This document shows positions 16,331 to 24,132 of a stretch of 38,203 nt of DNA, in pieces (the first letter of the stretch is position 1; each line of letters opens with the position of its first letter). The notes beneath the pieces are model-generated. The model was not told the DNA's origin and made no database searches. It saw only the letters and a program-made list of their open reading frames with translations. Source of the stretch: an uncultured Eubacteriales bacterium (GTDB lineage: Bacteria; Bacillota; Clostridia; Oscillospirales; Acutalibacteraceae); NCBI GenBank assembly GCA_934541115.1, contig CAKTDF010000020.1, positions 1 to 38,203 on the forward strand, given 5' to 3'. The translations under genes were made by a program, and so were the position numbers.

Positions 16331-16440
16331 GGGCGCAGAACAAAAACCGAGTCTGCGCCGGAGAATTTTTTGATACATAATCGCCCTTTAGGGTTGCCGT
16401 CGTCCACGCAGACTCACCTTCTTTCTCAATTGCAATCAAA
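16331..16440 (-). promoter_or_regulatory. Structured mgtE leader RNA, candidate unassigned riboregulator
   Basis: On the - strand GAGUCUGCG (16415-16407) pairs perfectly with CGCAGACUC (16357-16349), followed after GG by UUUUU. The same 3' region, as GGCGCAGA (16359-16352), can instead pair perfectly with UCUGCGCC (16339-16332). Inside lies GGCAACCC plus a CCCUAAAGGG hairpin. Alternative pairings plus a long leader before a metal transporter suggest ligand control. It starts with AGGUGAG, as M-boxes do, but the rest of the M-box consensus is missing. Confidence 0.5.
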
Positions 16441-16446
16441 ACCTTT

Positions 16447-16474
16447 TGAAACGTAAAAAGGTCTAATTAACGAA
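16447..16474 (-). repeat. Hairpin in the 5' part of the mgtE leader
   Basis: On the - strand ACCTTTTTACG and the following CAAAAGGT allow an ACCTTTT/AAAAGGT 7-bp stem. It lies between the predicted start site and the alternative-pairing element. Confidence 0.4.
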
Positions 16475-16491
16475 TTTAAACTGTACCTGCT

Positions 16492-16521
16492 ATTCTACAA
16501 TATTTTTTCATGCAAAGTCAA
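16492..16521 (-). promoter_or_regulatory. Promoter of the mgtE operon
   Basis: On the - strand TTGACT (16521-16516), 18-bp spacer, TAGAAT (16497-16492). The predicted start near 16485 gives a leader of about 177 bases, long enough for cis regulation. Confidence 0.7.
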
Positions 16522-16560
16522 TATAATTTGTGCAGAATAATTGATTTAATATATCAATAG

Positions 16561-16596
16561 AAAAGTGTAGATTTTTTTATAAAAGTGTGATATCAT
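16561..16596 (+). promoter_or_regulatory. Direct repeat and possible promoter upstream of the hydrogenase operon
   Basis: AAAAGTGT occurs at 16561-16568 and 16581-16588, exactly 20 bp apart (about two helical turns), ending next to a -10-like TATCAT (16591-16596). A -35 is poor (TAGATT at 17 bp). This could be an operator controlling the hydrogenase genes. It does not match the Rex consensus. Confidence 0.35.
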
Positions 16597-16643
16597 GTCA
16601 GTTATAGCTGTTATGAGTTTTTCTCATATGCTTGTCAACATTC

Positions 16644-16671
16644 TGACGGTGCATTTTGCCGTCAAAGGAGG
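16644..16671 (+). promoter_or_regulatory. Hairpin next to the hydrogenase ribosome binding site
   Basis: TGACGG (16644-16649) pairs with CCGTCA (16659-16664) and the AAAGGAGG site begins at the last base of the stem (16664-16671). The site decides ATG 16682 as the start. The hairpin may protect or tune the 5' end of this message. Confidence 0.45.
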
Positions 16672-16681
16672 ATAAAGATCA

Positions 16682-17176
16682 ATGCTCAAAAAAATCAGCA
16701 CTATTCCTTTTTCGGGGACTAAGGAGCAGGAAGAAAAGCTGAAAAAAGAGATTGCCGAGTGTGCGGGCGATAACAGCCAGCTTATGCACGTTATGCAGGT
16801 CGCACAGGAAATTTACGGCTATCTCCCCTTTGAAGTTCAGCAGATGATTGCCGAAGGTATGGGAGTTCCGCTTGAAAAGGTCTACGGAGTTGCCACCTTC
16901 TACGCTCAGTTTGCCCTTTCACCGAAAGGCGAATATGCAATTTCCGTCTGCCTCGGAACTGCATGCTATGTCAAGGGTTCGCAGGAAATTCTCGATGAGC
17001 TTTCAGCGCAGCTCGGAATCGGTGCGGAGGAATGCACTCCGGACGGCAGATTCTCGCTCACTGCCTGCCGTTGCATAGGTGCCTGCGGTCTCGCTCCGGT
17101 AATCACCGTCAACGATGATGTTTACGGAAAAATTACCGCCGCCGACGTCAAGGGTATCCTTGAAAAGTATCAGTAA
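16682..17176 (+). CDS. NuoE-like [2Fe-2S] subunit of NAD-linked [FeFe] hydrogenase (HydC/HndA type)
   Basis: A 164-residue protein of normal NuoE length. An N-terminal helical bundle (about 15-80, including GVPLEKVYGVATFYAQF, the family signature) precedes a thioredoxin-like [2Fe-2S] domain with ligands C90, C95, C131 and C135 (Cx4C ... Cx3C); C129 is an extra cysteine. It passes electrons between the FMN/NADH subunit and the hydrogenase chain. It begins a five-gene operon; its stop shares one base with the next start. As part of a soluble complex it should be cytoplasmic. The genes follow the order known for trimeric bifurcating hydrogenases. Confidence 0.92.
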   Translation: MLKKISTIPFSGTKEQEEKLKKEIAECAGDNSQLMHVMQVAQEIYGYLPFEVQQMIAEGMGVPLEKVYGVATFYAQFALSPKGEYAISVCLGTACYVKGSQEILDELSAQLGIGAEECTPDGRFSLTACRCIGACGLAPVITVNDDVYGKITAADVKGILEKYQ

Positions 17177-17709
17177 TGCGTGAACTGTCGCTTAACGTTC
17201 TTGATATCGCTCAAAACTCTGTCGCCGCGAACTCGAGCCTCGTGACGATAGAAGCGCTTGAAAGCAGCGAAAAAAAGGAGCTTACTTTGCGCGTGAGCGA
17301 TAACGGCAGGGGAATGACAAAAGAGCAGCTTGAGTCTGTTCGCGACCCTTTTTTTACAACAAGAACGACCCGCAGAATCGGCTTGGGCGTTCCGCTTTTT
17401 AAAATGGCGGCAGAAATGACCGGCGGCAGCTTCTCAATTGAGAGCAAAGTGGGAGAGGGAACGGTGACAACTGCCGTTTTTAAAACCGATAACGTTGATT
17501 TTACTCCTCTCGGAGATATGACGGGCACGGTCGTTACTCTCATTACCATGAACACAAATATGGATTTTGTTTATCGCTTTCAAAAGGACGAAAAGCTCTT
17601 TGAGCTTGACACAAGGCAGCTCAGAGAGGTACTCGGCGACGTTCCATTTTCCGAGCCGAGCATTGCTCAGTGGCTCACTGAGTACATAAGAGAGAACACA
17701 TCTTTTTAA
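17176..17709 (+). CDS. Histidine-kinase-type ATPase (HATPase_c) inside the hydrogenase operon
   Basis: A 177-residue protein made almost only of a GHKL ATP-binding domain. The N box is LDIAQNSVAAN (N14), the G1 box DNGRGM and the G2 box RRIGLGVPLFKM; a Bergerat fold with ATP binding is expected. There is no dimerisation/phospho-acceptor His domain, no sensor and no membrane segment, so it is not an ordinary sensor kinase. It shares one base with the stop of the NuoE-like gene and so is translationally coupled to it. Such ATPases are found in other clostridial hydrogenase operons; their task is unknown to me. It could act as an anti-factor-like kinase or in complex assembly. Confidence 0.85.
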   Translation: MRELSLNVLDIAQNSVAANSSLVTIEALESSEKKELTLRVSDNGRGMTKEQLESVRDPFFTTRTTRRIGLGVPLFKMAAEMTGGSFSIESKVGEGTVTTAVFKTDNVDFTPLGDMTGTVVTLITMNTNMDFVYRFQKDEKLFELDTRQLREVLGDVPFSEPSIAQWLTEYIRENTSF

Positions 17710-17746
17710 AAACTATTTGATGCATTTAACGGAGGTGCACTGAATA

Positions 17747-18118
17747 ATGAAAACAATCGAAGAACTCATGGCTCTCAGAGATGCCGCTAAGGCAAAAATG
17801 ACCGCCAGAGACGATTCAACCGCTGTTACCAGAATCGTGGTCGGCATGGCTACCTGCGGCATCGCCGCCGGCGCAAGACCCGTTATGAACAGATTTGTTG
17901 AAGAAATTTCAAAAAGAAATCTTGCTCACGTCACCGTGTCTCAGACCGGCTGTATCGGCATGTGCCAGTATGAACCCATTGTTGAGGTCATGGAGCCGGG
18001 CAAGGAAAAGGTTACATATGTAAAAATGACTGAAGAAAAGGCTTCAAGAGTTGTTGTTGAGCACATTGTCAACGGCAATCCCGTTGCCGAATACACGGTC
18101 GGAGCCGTCACAAAATAA
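17747..18118 (+). CDS. Small thioredoxin-like [2Fe-2S] ferredoxin-domain protein (HndB-like)
   Basis: A 123-residue protein matching the small HndB-type component found beside NuoE- and NuoF-like hydrogenase subunits. The C-terminal part resembles the 2Fe-2S domain of NuoE: CGIAAGARPV, then TGCIGMCQYEPIVEV. Only three of the usual four ligand cysteines are visible in it, because the second position is Ala (CGIAAGA), so cluster binding may use another residue or be lost. A helical segment of about 30 residues precedes it. The start follows GGAGGTG. It is co-transcribed with its neighbours; the next gene starts 12 bp later. Confidence 0.85.
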   Translation: MKTIEELMALRDAAKAKMTARDDSTAVTRIVVGMATCGIAAGARPVMNRFVEEISKRNLAHVTVSQTGCIGMCQYEPIVEVMEPGKEKVTYVKMTEEKASRVVVEHIVNGNPVAEYTVGAVTK

Positions 18119-18130
18119 GGAGGTAACAGA

Positions 18131-19939
18131 ATGTATCGTTCACACGTGCTTGTTTGCGGCGGTACCGGTTGTACCTCTTCAAACTCACCGGCAATCATTG
18201 AGGCACTTGAAAAAGAGATCAAGCTGAAAGGTCTTGAAAACGAAATCAAGGTTATCCGCACAGGCTGTTTCGGTCTTTGCGCGCTCGGTCCTATCATGAT
18301 TGTCTATCCCGAAGGCTGCTTCTATTCACAGGTCAAGGTTGAAGATGTTCCGGAAATTGTTGAAGAACATCTCCTCAAGGGACGTGTTGTCAAGCATCTT
18401 CTTTATCAGGAAACAGTTCATGACTCGGTTGTCAAGCCGCTTAAGGAAACCGATTTCTACAAAAAGCAGCACAGAATTGCTCTCAGAAACTGCGGCGTAA
18501 TCAATCCGGAGGATATTAACGAATATATTGCATACGACGGCTATCAGGCTCTTGCTAAGTGCTTGACAGAGCTGACGCCGGAAAAGGTCATTCAAATCGT
18601 CAAGGATTCCGGTCTGCGCGGAAGAGGCGGCGGCGGATTTCCGACGGGACTCAAATGGAGCTTCACCGCCGCTAATAAAGCAGACCAGAAATACGTTGTC
18701 TGCAATGCCGATGAGGGCGACCCGGGCGCATTCATGGACAGAAGTGTTCTTGAGGGCGATCCCCACTGCATTGTTGAGGCTATGGCGATCTGCGGCTACG
18801 CTACCGGCGCAACAGAGGGTTATATTTACGTCCGCGCAGAGTATCCCATTGCCGTTAAGCGCCTCAAAATCGCTATTGCTCAGGCAAGAGAAATGGGACT
18901 TCTCGGAAAGAACATCTTTGGTTCGGGCTTTGACTTTGATCTTCATGTCAAGCTCGGCGCAGGAGCATTTGTATGCGGCGAGGAAACCGCGCTCATGACC
19001 TCAATTGAGGGTAACCGCGGTGAACCGAGACCCCGTCCGCCTTATCCGGCAGTCAAAGGACTTTTTGCAAAGCCCACAACAGAAAATAATGTTGAAACCT
19101 TTGCCAATATTCCGACAATTATCCGTGAGGGTGCCGAATACTTCGCTTCAATGGGTACCGAAAAATCAAAAGGAACCAAGGTTTTTGCACTCGGCGGAAA
19201 AATCGCCAACACGGGTCTTGTTGAGATCCCGATGGGCACAACTCTGCGTGAAATTATCGAGGAGATCGGCGGCGGAATCCCGAACGGAAAGAAGTTCAAG
19301 GCTGCTCAGACCGGCGGTCCTTCCGGCGGTTGCATTCCGGCTTCTCTCATCGATACCCCTATAGATTACGATAACCTTACGGCAATCGGCTGTATGATGG
19401 GCTCCGGTGGACTCATCGTTATGGACGAAGACAACTGCATGGTTGATATTGCCAAGTTCTTCCTTAACTTTACCGTTGACGAATCATGCGGAAAGTGCAC
19501 TCCCTGCCGTGTAGGTACAAAAAGGCTCCTTGAAATGCTTGACAAGGTTACCGAGGGCAAAGCAACGCTTGAAGACATTGATAAAATTGAAGATCTCTGT
19601 CATTATATTAAGGAAAATTCGCTCTGCGGTCTCGGTCAAACTGCTCCCAACCCCGTGCTTGCAACACTCAAGTTCTTCCGTGAAGAATATATTGCTCACG
19701 TTGTTGACAAAAAGTGCCCCGCAGGCGTCTGCAAGCACCTGCTTAAATATGCAATTGTCAAAGATAATTGCTTTGGCTGCGGACTTTGCGCAAGAAAGTG
19801 CCCTGTCGGTGCAATAACCGTTTCGGATTATACGGCTCCCGGCAAAAAGCGCCCTGCGTTTGAAATTGATTCAAACAAGTGCGTAAAATGCGGAGTCTGC
19901 ATGGACAGCTGTAAATTCAAAGCAATCGTTAAAGATTAA
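18131..19939 (+). CDS. NuoF-like NAD/FMN subunit of the [FeFe] hydrogenase (HydB/HndC type)
   Basis: A 602-residue flavoprotein. An N-terminal thioredoxin-like [2Fe-2S] domain (CGGTGCTSSNS ... CFGLCALGPI, residues 9-60) precedes the NuoF core: the FMN/NADH site GLRGRGGGGFPTGLKW near 158, GAGAFVCGEETALMTS near 277, the SLBB domain, and the [4Fe-4S] site SCGKCTPCRVG near 453. Two [4Fe-4S] ferredoxin motifs end the chain (CFGCGLCARKCPVG, CVKCGVCMDSCK). It oxidises NADH or reduces NAD(P)+ and is the branching site in bifurcating enzymes. The start follows AAGGAGG. The catalytic subunit begins 13 bp after its stop. Confidence 0.95.
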   Translation: MYRSHVLVCGGTGCTSSNSPAIIEALEKEIKLKGLENEIKVIRTGCFGLCALGPIMIVYPEGCFYSQVKVEDVPEIVEEHLLKGRVVKHLLYQETVHDSVVKPLKETDFYKKQHRIALRNCGVINPEDINEYIAYDGYQALAKCLTELTPEKVIQIVKDSGLRGRGGGGFPTGLKWSFTAANKADQKYVVCNADEGDPGAFMDRSVLEGDPHCIVEAMAICGYATGATEGYIYVRAEYPIAVKRLKIAIAQAREMGLLGKNIFGSGFDFDLHVKLGAGAFVCGEETALMTSIEGNRGEPRPRPPYPAVKGLFAKPTTENNVETFANIPTIIREGAEYFASMGTEKSKGTKVFALGGKIANTGLVEIPMGTTLREIIEEIGGGIPNGKKFKAAQTGGPSGGCIPASLIDTPIDYDNLTAIGCMMGSGGLIVMDEDNCMVDIAKFFLNFTVDESCGKCTPCRVGTKRLLEMLDKVTEGKATLEDIDKIEDLCHYIKENSLCGLGQTAPNPVLATLKFFREEYIAHVVDKKCPAGVCKHLLKYAIVKDNCFGCGLCARKCPVGAITVSDYTAPGKKRPAFEIDSNKCVKCGVCMDSCKFKAIVKD

Positions 19940-19952
19940 GGAGGTGCCGACG

Positions 19953-21707
19953 ATGGAAGACAGAATGCTTAACATTAAAATTAACAATATGGAGCTTACC
20001 GTGCCGTACGGCACAACTATTCTTGAGGCTGCAAGAATGGCAGGAATCGAGATTCCCACCCTTTGCTTTTTGAAGAATATCAATGAAATCGGAGCTTGTA
20101 GAATCTGCATGGTTGAAGTCAAGGGCGCGCGTTCGCTTGTTGCTGCCTGCGTATATCCGATTGAAAGAGACGGAACAGAGATTTTTACCAACACCAAAAA
20201 GGTTCGTGACTCAAGAAAAAGGACTCTTGAACTTATTCTTTCAACGCATGATAAAAAGTGCCTTTCCTGCGTGCGCAGCGGAACCTGCGAGCTTCAGCAG
20301 CTTTGCAAAGAGTTCGGAGTTGATGATGAAAACCGTTTTGAGGGCGAAATGGTTCATTATAAATTTGACGATTCTGCAGCTCATATGGTCAGAGATAATA
20401 ACAAGTGTATTCTTTGCCGCCGCTGCATTGCCGCCTGCGATCAGCAGGGCATATCGGTCATCGGAGCCAACGCAAGAGGCTTTGACACCCATATCTCCTC
20501 AGCGTTTGACAAGGACCTTGCAGATGTATCCTGCATTTCCTGCGGTCAGTGCATAGTCAACTGCCCCACCGGAGCTATTGTTGAAAAGGACGACACAGAC
20601 AAGGTTCTTGAGGCTATCAATGATCCGGAAAAGTTCGTTATTGTCAACACTGCTCCGTCTATCAGAGCTACACTCGGCGAAGCTTTCGGAATGCATATCG
20701 GAACGAATGTTGAGGGCAAGATGGTTGCCGCTCTTCGCAGACTCGGCTTTGACAAGGTTTTTGACACCGATTTTGCCGCCGACCTCACTATTATGGAAGA
20801 GGCAAATGAGCTCATTGAACGCGTCACAAACGGCGGTGTTCTTCCCATGATTACTTCATGCTCACCCGGCTGGATCAAGTACTGTGAGCACTACTTCCCG
20901 GATCAGCTTGATCATCTTTCATCATGCAAATCACCGCAGCAGATGTTCGGTGCAATCATGAAAACGTATTATGCGGAAAAAATGGGCATTGATCCGAAGA
21001 AAATGGTTGTTGTCGGCGTAATGCCGTGCACCGCAAAGAAGTTTGAAACAAAGCGCGATGACGAGGCTGCTTCCGGCTATCCCGACGTTGATATAGCAAT
21101 AACCACAAGAGAGCTTGCAAGAATGATTGAAAGCGCCGGAATCTATTTCAGACATCTTCCCGATGAAAAATTTGACGCTCCGTTCGGTGAGTCCACCGGC
21201 GCCGCAACGATTTTTGGCGCAACCGGCGGTGTTATGGAGGCTGCTTTGAGAACGGCTGTTGAAAAGCTGACCGGAAAAGAACTTGAAAATGTTGATTTCA
21301 CTGCTGTCAGAGGTATGGACGGAATCAAGGAAGCCGAATATGACGTCGGCGGAAAGAAAGTTAAGGTTGCCGTTGCAAGCGGAACCAAGAACGCAAAGGT
21401 TCTTATGGACGATGTCAGAAGCGGCAAGAGCGAATATCTCTTCATTGAAATCATGGGTTGCCCGGGCGGCTGCATCAACGGCGGCGGTCAGCCGATCCAG
21501 CACGCGGTTGTCAGAAACTTTGTTGACCTCAAAGCGAGAAGAGCTGAGGCTCTCTATAATGCCGATGCAAACAATCCTAAGAGAAAATCTCATGAAAACG
21601 AGTCAATAAAGCTGCTCTATAAGGAGTATCTCGGTGAGCCAGGAAGTCATAAGGCTCATAAGATTCTTCATACTTCTTATGTTGCAAGACCGATGTTCAA
21701 AAAGTAA
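19953..21707 (+). CDS. [FeFe] hydrogenase catalytic subunit (HydA/HndD type)
   Basis: A 584-residue hydrogenase. N-terminal [2Fe-2S] domain (GACRICMVEV, ACVYP), His-ligated [4Fe-4S] (STHDKKCLSCVRSGTCELQ), two [4Fe-4S] motifs (CILCRRCIAAC; CISCGQCIVNCPTGA), then the H-cluster domain: TSCSPGW, MPCTAKKFE and EIMGCPGGCINGGGQP. In the first motif the second Cys of TSCCPxW, the proton-relay residue of simple enzymes, is Ser, as I recall for several NAD-linked hydrogenases. The start ATG 19953 follows AAGGAGGTG by 6 bases; the GTG at 19944 lies in the site itself. It makes H2 from ferredoxin and NADH electrons with the two Nuo-like subunits. Maturases HydEFG are not in the window. Confidence 0.95.
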   Translation: MEDRMLNIKINNMELTVPYGTTILEAARMAGIEIPTLCFLKNINEIGACRICMVEVKGARSLVAACVYPIERDGTEIFTNTKKVRDSRKRTLELILSTHDKKCLSCVRSGTCELQQLCKEFGVDDENRFEGEMVHYKFDDSAAHMVRDNNKCILCRRCIAACDQQGISVIGANARGFDTHISSAFDKDLADVSCISCGQCIVNCPTGAIVEKDDTDKVLEAINDPEKFVIVNTAPSIRATLGEAFGMHIGTNVEGKMVAALRRLGFDKVFDTDFAADLTIMEEANELIERVTNGGVLPMITSCSPGWIKYCEHYFPDQLDHLSSCKSPQQMFGAIMKTYYAEKMGIDPKKMVVVGVMPCTAKKFETKRDDEAASGYPDVDIAITTRELARMIESAGIYFRHLPDEKFDAPFGESTGAATIFGATGGVMEAALRTAVEKLTGKELENVDFTAVRGMDGIKEAEYDVGGKKVKVAVASGTKNAKVLMDDVRSGKSEYLFIEIMGCPGGCINGGGQPIQHAVVRNFVDLKARRAEALYNADANNPKRKSHENESIKLLYKEYLGEPGSHKAHKILHTSYVARPMFKK

Positions 21708-21718
21708 TTGACAAAGAA

Positions 21719-21757
21719 AAGCCTCATCGGAAAAATACCCGACGAGGCTTTCTTATT
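21719..21757. terminator. Bidirectional terminator after the hydrogenase operon
   Basis: AAGCCTCATCGG (21719-21730) and CCGACGAGGCTT (21739-21750) pair over 12 bp with one A-C mismatch. TTTCTTATTT follows on +, TTTTCTTTG on -. It closes the hydrogenase operon and the convergent beta-helix gene. Confidence 0.88.
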
Positions 21758-21771
21758 TGGTTCCGTGATTG

Positions 21772-23979
21772 TTAAGCAATCTTGATTTTTGTTGAGCACT
21801 TCGAAAATTTATTGCTTTTGACTGTAGCTTTCTTTGCCAGTTTGTTATAGCGAATTGCTGTGCGGCAGTTCTTTATTGTGTTTGAATTGATCTGCGTTGT
21901 TTTTGCGTTTTCGGTTTTGATATAAATACCCGTGTCGCAGGCGGTTTTGAGCTTTTTGCCTGCTTTGTCGGTTTGGCAGTTGATCTTGTTTGAATTGATC
22001 TTCTTTGCATAGGCCAAGGAACGGACATGTATGGCATGTACCTTGTTCGAGGTGATATCAAGCCTGTTCTCGCAAAGCGAATCAACACCTGCGCTGCCCG
22101 AAAGATCAATTCCCGTCATGCCCGGCGCGCAAATGTAATTTTGAGAAAGGCTCAAAAAGCTCGTTTTGCCGTTAAGATAAATGCCGCGTTCTTTTGGCTT
22201 TGAAACAGTGTTTTTACTCACACTTTTGCCGCTGCTGTCTTTGAGATAAATTCCGCTTTTGCAGGAAGTGAGAGTATTCTCGGTGATTGACAGGCTTTTG
22301 CTGCCTGTAGCGTAGATTCCCTCTTTTTTTGCGCCTTTTATGCGGTTCTTTTTGACGGTAATATCAGATGAGGAATTAACAGCCACTCCGTTTTCTCCGG
22401 GTGAGGAAAGAGTGTTGCCGTCAACGGTGCTTTTGCTGTTCTTTTTATAGACATATATTGCATGTCCGCTTGTGTTTGAAATTGTGTTTTTGCTCACTGT
22501 AGTGCCCGAGCAGGTTCTGAGCAATATACCGTTCTCGCACACGGTTTTGCAGTTGTTTTTGTCAATCAGAGTGCCTTTGCAGTTTTCTGCCAATACAAAG
22601 TAGCTCAGCTTTTTGCTCTTTTCTGCCGTGCTGTTTTTGCTCAGATATACGTTGTTGCTGTTTTGCAGTCTGATCATATTCACGGTTTGCTTTGATCCCT
22701 TTTTTGCGGTGTAAAGAAAGCTGTTGCCCGTTACGGAAACGGGGGATTTATTCCCTTTTGTTTTGCTATATGCGCCGTTGATGTTAATTGCGTGAAAAGC
22801 CTTTTTGGTTACGCTTGACGCTATAGTATTGTTTGAAATGGCGATATTTCGCATTCTGAAATCACCGCTGTATTTTTTACCCTCTTTATCGGTTGCGTTC
22901 TTTATAACCGCACCGAAAACCTCAATTCCGTAAGCGTATGCTCTTGAGTTATATGAGGTATCGCAAACAGTGATTTTGTTGCCGCTGATTTTCATTTTGC
23001 TTTCCGGTTCAAGAACCGTATCTTCACTCAATGGGGCATAGCAATTTTGTAGGTTGGAACTTGTTATGTCGGAGACAAAGATACCGCTGCCGCAGTCTTT
23101 TATGGTGTTGTTCGTGATTCTTCCGTTTCGGTAGTTCGTTGTTTTAATTGCATAGCCGGGTATTTTTTCAAAGGTATTTTTGGTGAATATGATATTTTTG
23201 AAATAATGACCTGCAATTGCCGAATGTGTTCCGCAGCCGCGCGGAACATTTTTAAATTTGCAGCCCGTCACAGTTACATCGGATGTCGGGGTACCGTCAT
23301 AAAGAGCATATTTATCAAAATAGCTTTCCTTTAAAATATCGATCTGAATTGCCTCACAATTCTGCGAAGCATTGATTTTTGAAACGTCCATGTTATAGAA
23401 CCGACAGTTTTTGACCGTAACGTTTTTTGCGGCGGCAAAGGTCAGCAGGTGAGTTACACCCGAGGAGTTTTTCATGGTTACGTTTTCAATCGTAATATTC
23501 TGCGCGTGAGCAAAGCGTACAAACGATGAGACTTGTTCAATATTTTTGTCGTCCATAACGGCGTTCTTGATTGTGATGCTTTTGTACCCGTCATAGCCGC
23601 TTGTTTCCGCTGCGGAGGCACCGAATCGCAGGTATGAGCCGCAGCCCTCTTTCCTCGTGAGTGTTGAACCGGAAAAATCGAGCGTTATAAAGCTGTAGGC
23701 GTTGATTGAGCTTGCAATAGTGTATTCTCCCTTGGGGATAATCAGCGTCAAGGGGTTCTCTTCGGTTGCAGCTGACCGTGCCTTTGAAATCGCACGCTGA
23801 ATTACTGTACGCACGTCAAAGCCCTCTGCCGATGGGTCAAATTCATATGTGCCGACTGTGTTTCCTGTGACGTCAACAATTTGAATCGCTTTCTTTTCGG
23901 TATCGTCGGCTGCCGAGGTGAAAATGCAAAAGCATGCCGAAAGAACAACGGCAAAAATCAAAGTAGCAATTTTTCTCAT
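21772..23979 (-). CDS. Secreted right-handed beta-helix repeat protein
   Basis: A 735-residue protein with an N-terminal signal peptide (RKIATLIFAVVLSACFCIF, cleavage near TSAADD). After a beta-rich opening with a pectate-lyase-like segment (TLIIPKGEYTIASSI), the remainder is made of about 20 irregular repeats of roughly 20-24 residues, with the pattern VxxNxI/F...GI/A and many Lys, Asn and Ser, as in pectate lyase or NosD-like beta-helices. No catalytic residues, dockerin, LPXTG or SLH anchor were seen, so it is probably secreted and may bind or cleave polysaccharide; function is not assigned. ATG 23979 is preferred over GTG 23988 because AAAGGA lies 9 bases upstream. Confidence 0.85.
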   Translation of the reverse strand: MRKIATLIFAVVLSACFCIFTSAADDTEKKAIQIVDVTGNTVGTYEFDPSAEGFDVRTVIQRAISKARSAATEENPLTLIIPKGEYTIASSINAYSFITLDFSGSTLTRKEGCGSYLRFGASAAETSGYDGYKSITIKNAVMDDKNIEQVSSFVRFAHAQNITIENVTMKNSSGVTHLLTFAAAKNVTVKNCRFYNMDVSKINASQNCEAIQIDILKESYFDKYALYDGTPTSDVTVTGCKFKNVPRGCGTHSAIAGHYFKNIIFTKNTFEKIPGYAIKTTNYRNGRITNNTIKDCGSGIFVSDITSSNLQNCYAPLSEDTVLEPESKMKISGNKITVCDTSYNSRAYAYGIEVFGAVIKNATDKEGKKYSGDFRMRNIAISNNTIASSVTKKAFHAININGAYSKTKGNKSPVSVTGNSFLYTAKKGSKQTVNMIRLQNSNNVYLSKNSTAEKSKKLSYFVLAENCKGTLIDKNNCKTVCENGILLRTCSGTTVSKNTISNTSGHAIYVYKKNSKSTVDGNTLSSPGENGVAVNSSSDITVKKNRIKGAKKEGIYATGSKSLSITENTLTSCKSGIYLKDSSGKSVSKNTVSKPKERGIYLNGKTSFLSLSQNYICAPGMTGIDLSGSAGVDSLCENRLDITSNKVHAIHVRSLAYAKKINSNKINCQTDKAGKKLKTACDTGIYIKTENAKTTQINSNTIKNCRTAIRYNKLAKKATVKSNKFSKCSTKIKIA

Positions 23980-24028
23980 ATATTTCACGGTCCTTTGCTG
24001 ATAAAGTCCAATAGGTTACCACACTTTG

Positions 24029-24057
24029 ATTATATCCGACATTATTTTTTCTGTCAA
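24029..24057 (-). promoter_or_regulatory. Consensus promoter of the beta-helix gene
   Basis: On the - strand TTGACA (24057-24052), a 17-bp spacer and TATAAT (24034-24029), a perfect sigma-A consensus. It lies 50 bases upstream of the start, so the gene is likely strongly expressed. Confidence 0.9.
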
Positions 24058-24069
24058 TGACGGTGCAGA

Positions 24070-24105
24070 AAAAATGATGTGTTCCAAATTTTTCCGGAAC
24101 ACATC
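24070..24105 (-). terminator. Terminator of the esterase gene
   Basis: GATGTGTTCC (24076-24085) and GGAACACATC (24096-24105) pair perfectly over 10 bp. On the - strand ATTTTTTC follows. It lies 27 bp after the esterase stop and just upstream of the next promoter. Confidence 0.88.
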
Positions 24106-24132
24106 AAAAGCGCAGTAGCTGCATTTATTAAG

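Noticed and set aside
16245..16439. Short open frame (TTG start) running through the mgtE leader into mgtE, as a possible leader peptide
   Set aside because: The purine run is too close to the TTG, and there is no Pro- or acid-rich stretch as in mgtL; the alternative RNA pairings explain the leader better.
16349..16440. M-box (ykoK) Mg2+ riboswitch before mgtE
   Set aside because: Only the AGGUGAG opening agrees; the CUCCURUAYGGA, GCCAAUGGG and CAGGAA blocks are missing.
18326..18946. 206-codon frame antisense to the NuoF-like gene
   Set aside because: Shadow of the strongly biased coding strand; no ribosome binding site or recognisable domain.
20931..21593. 220-codon frame antisense to the hydrogenase gene
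   Set aside because: Also a shadow frame; all iron-sulfur motifs are on the + strand.
21772..23979. Recurring Asn/Lys/Ser codon patterns as a DNA repeat or CRISPR array
   Set aside because: The repeats are degenerate at DNA level and in frame; they reflect beta-helix coils.
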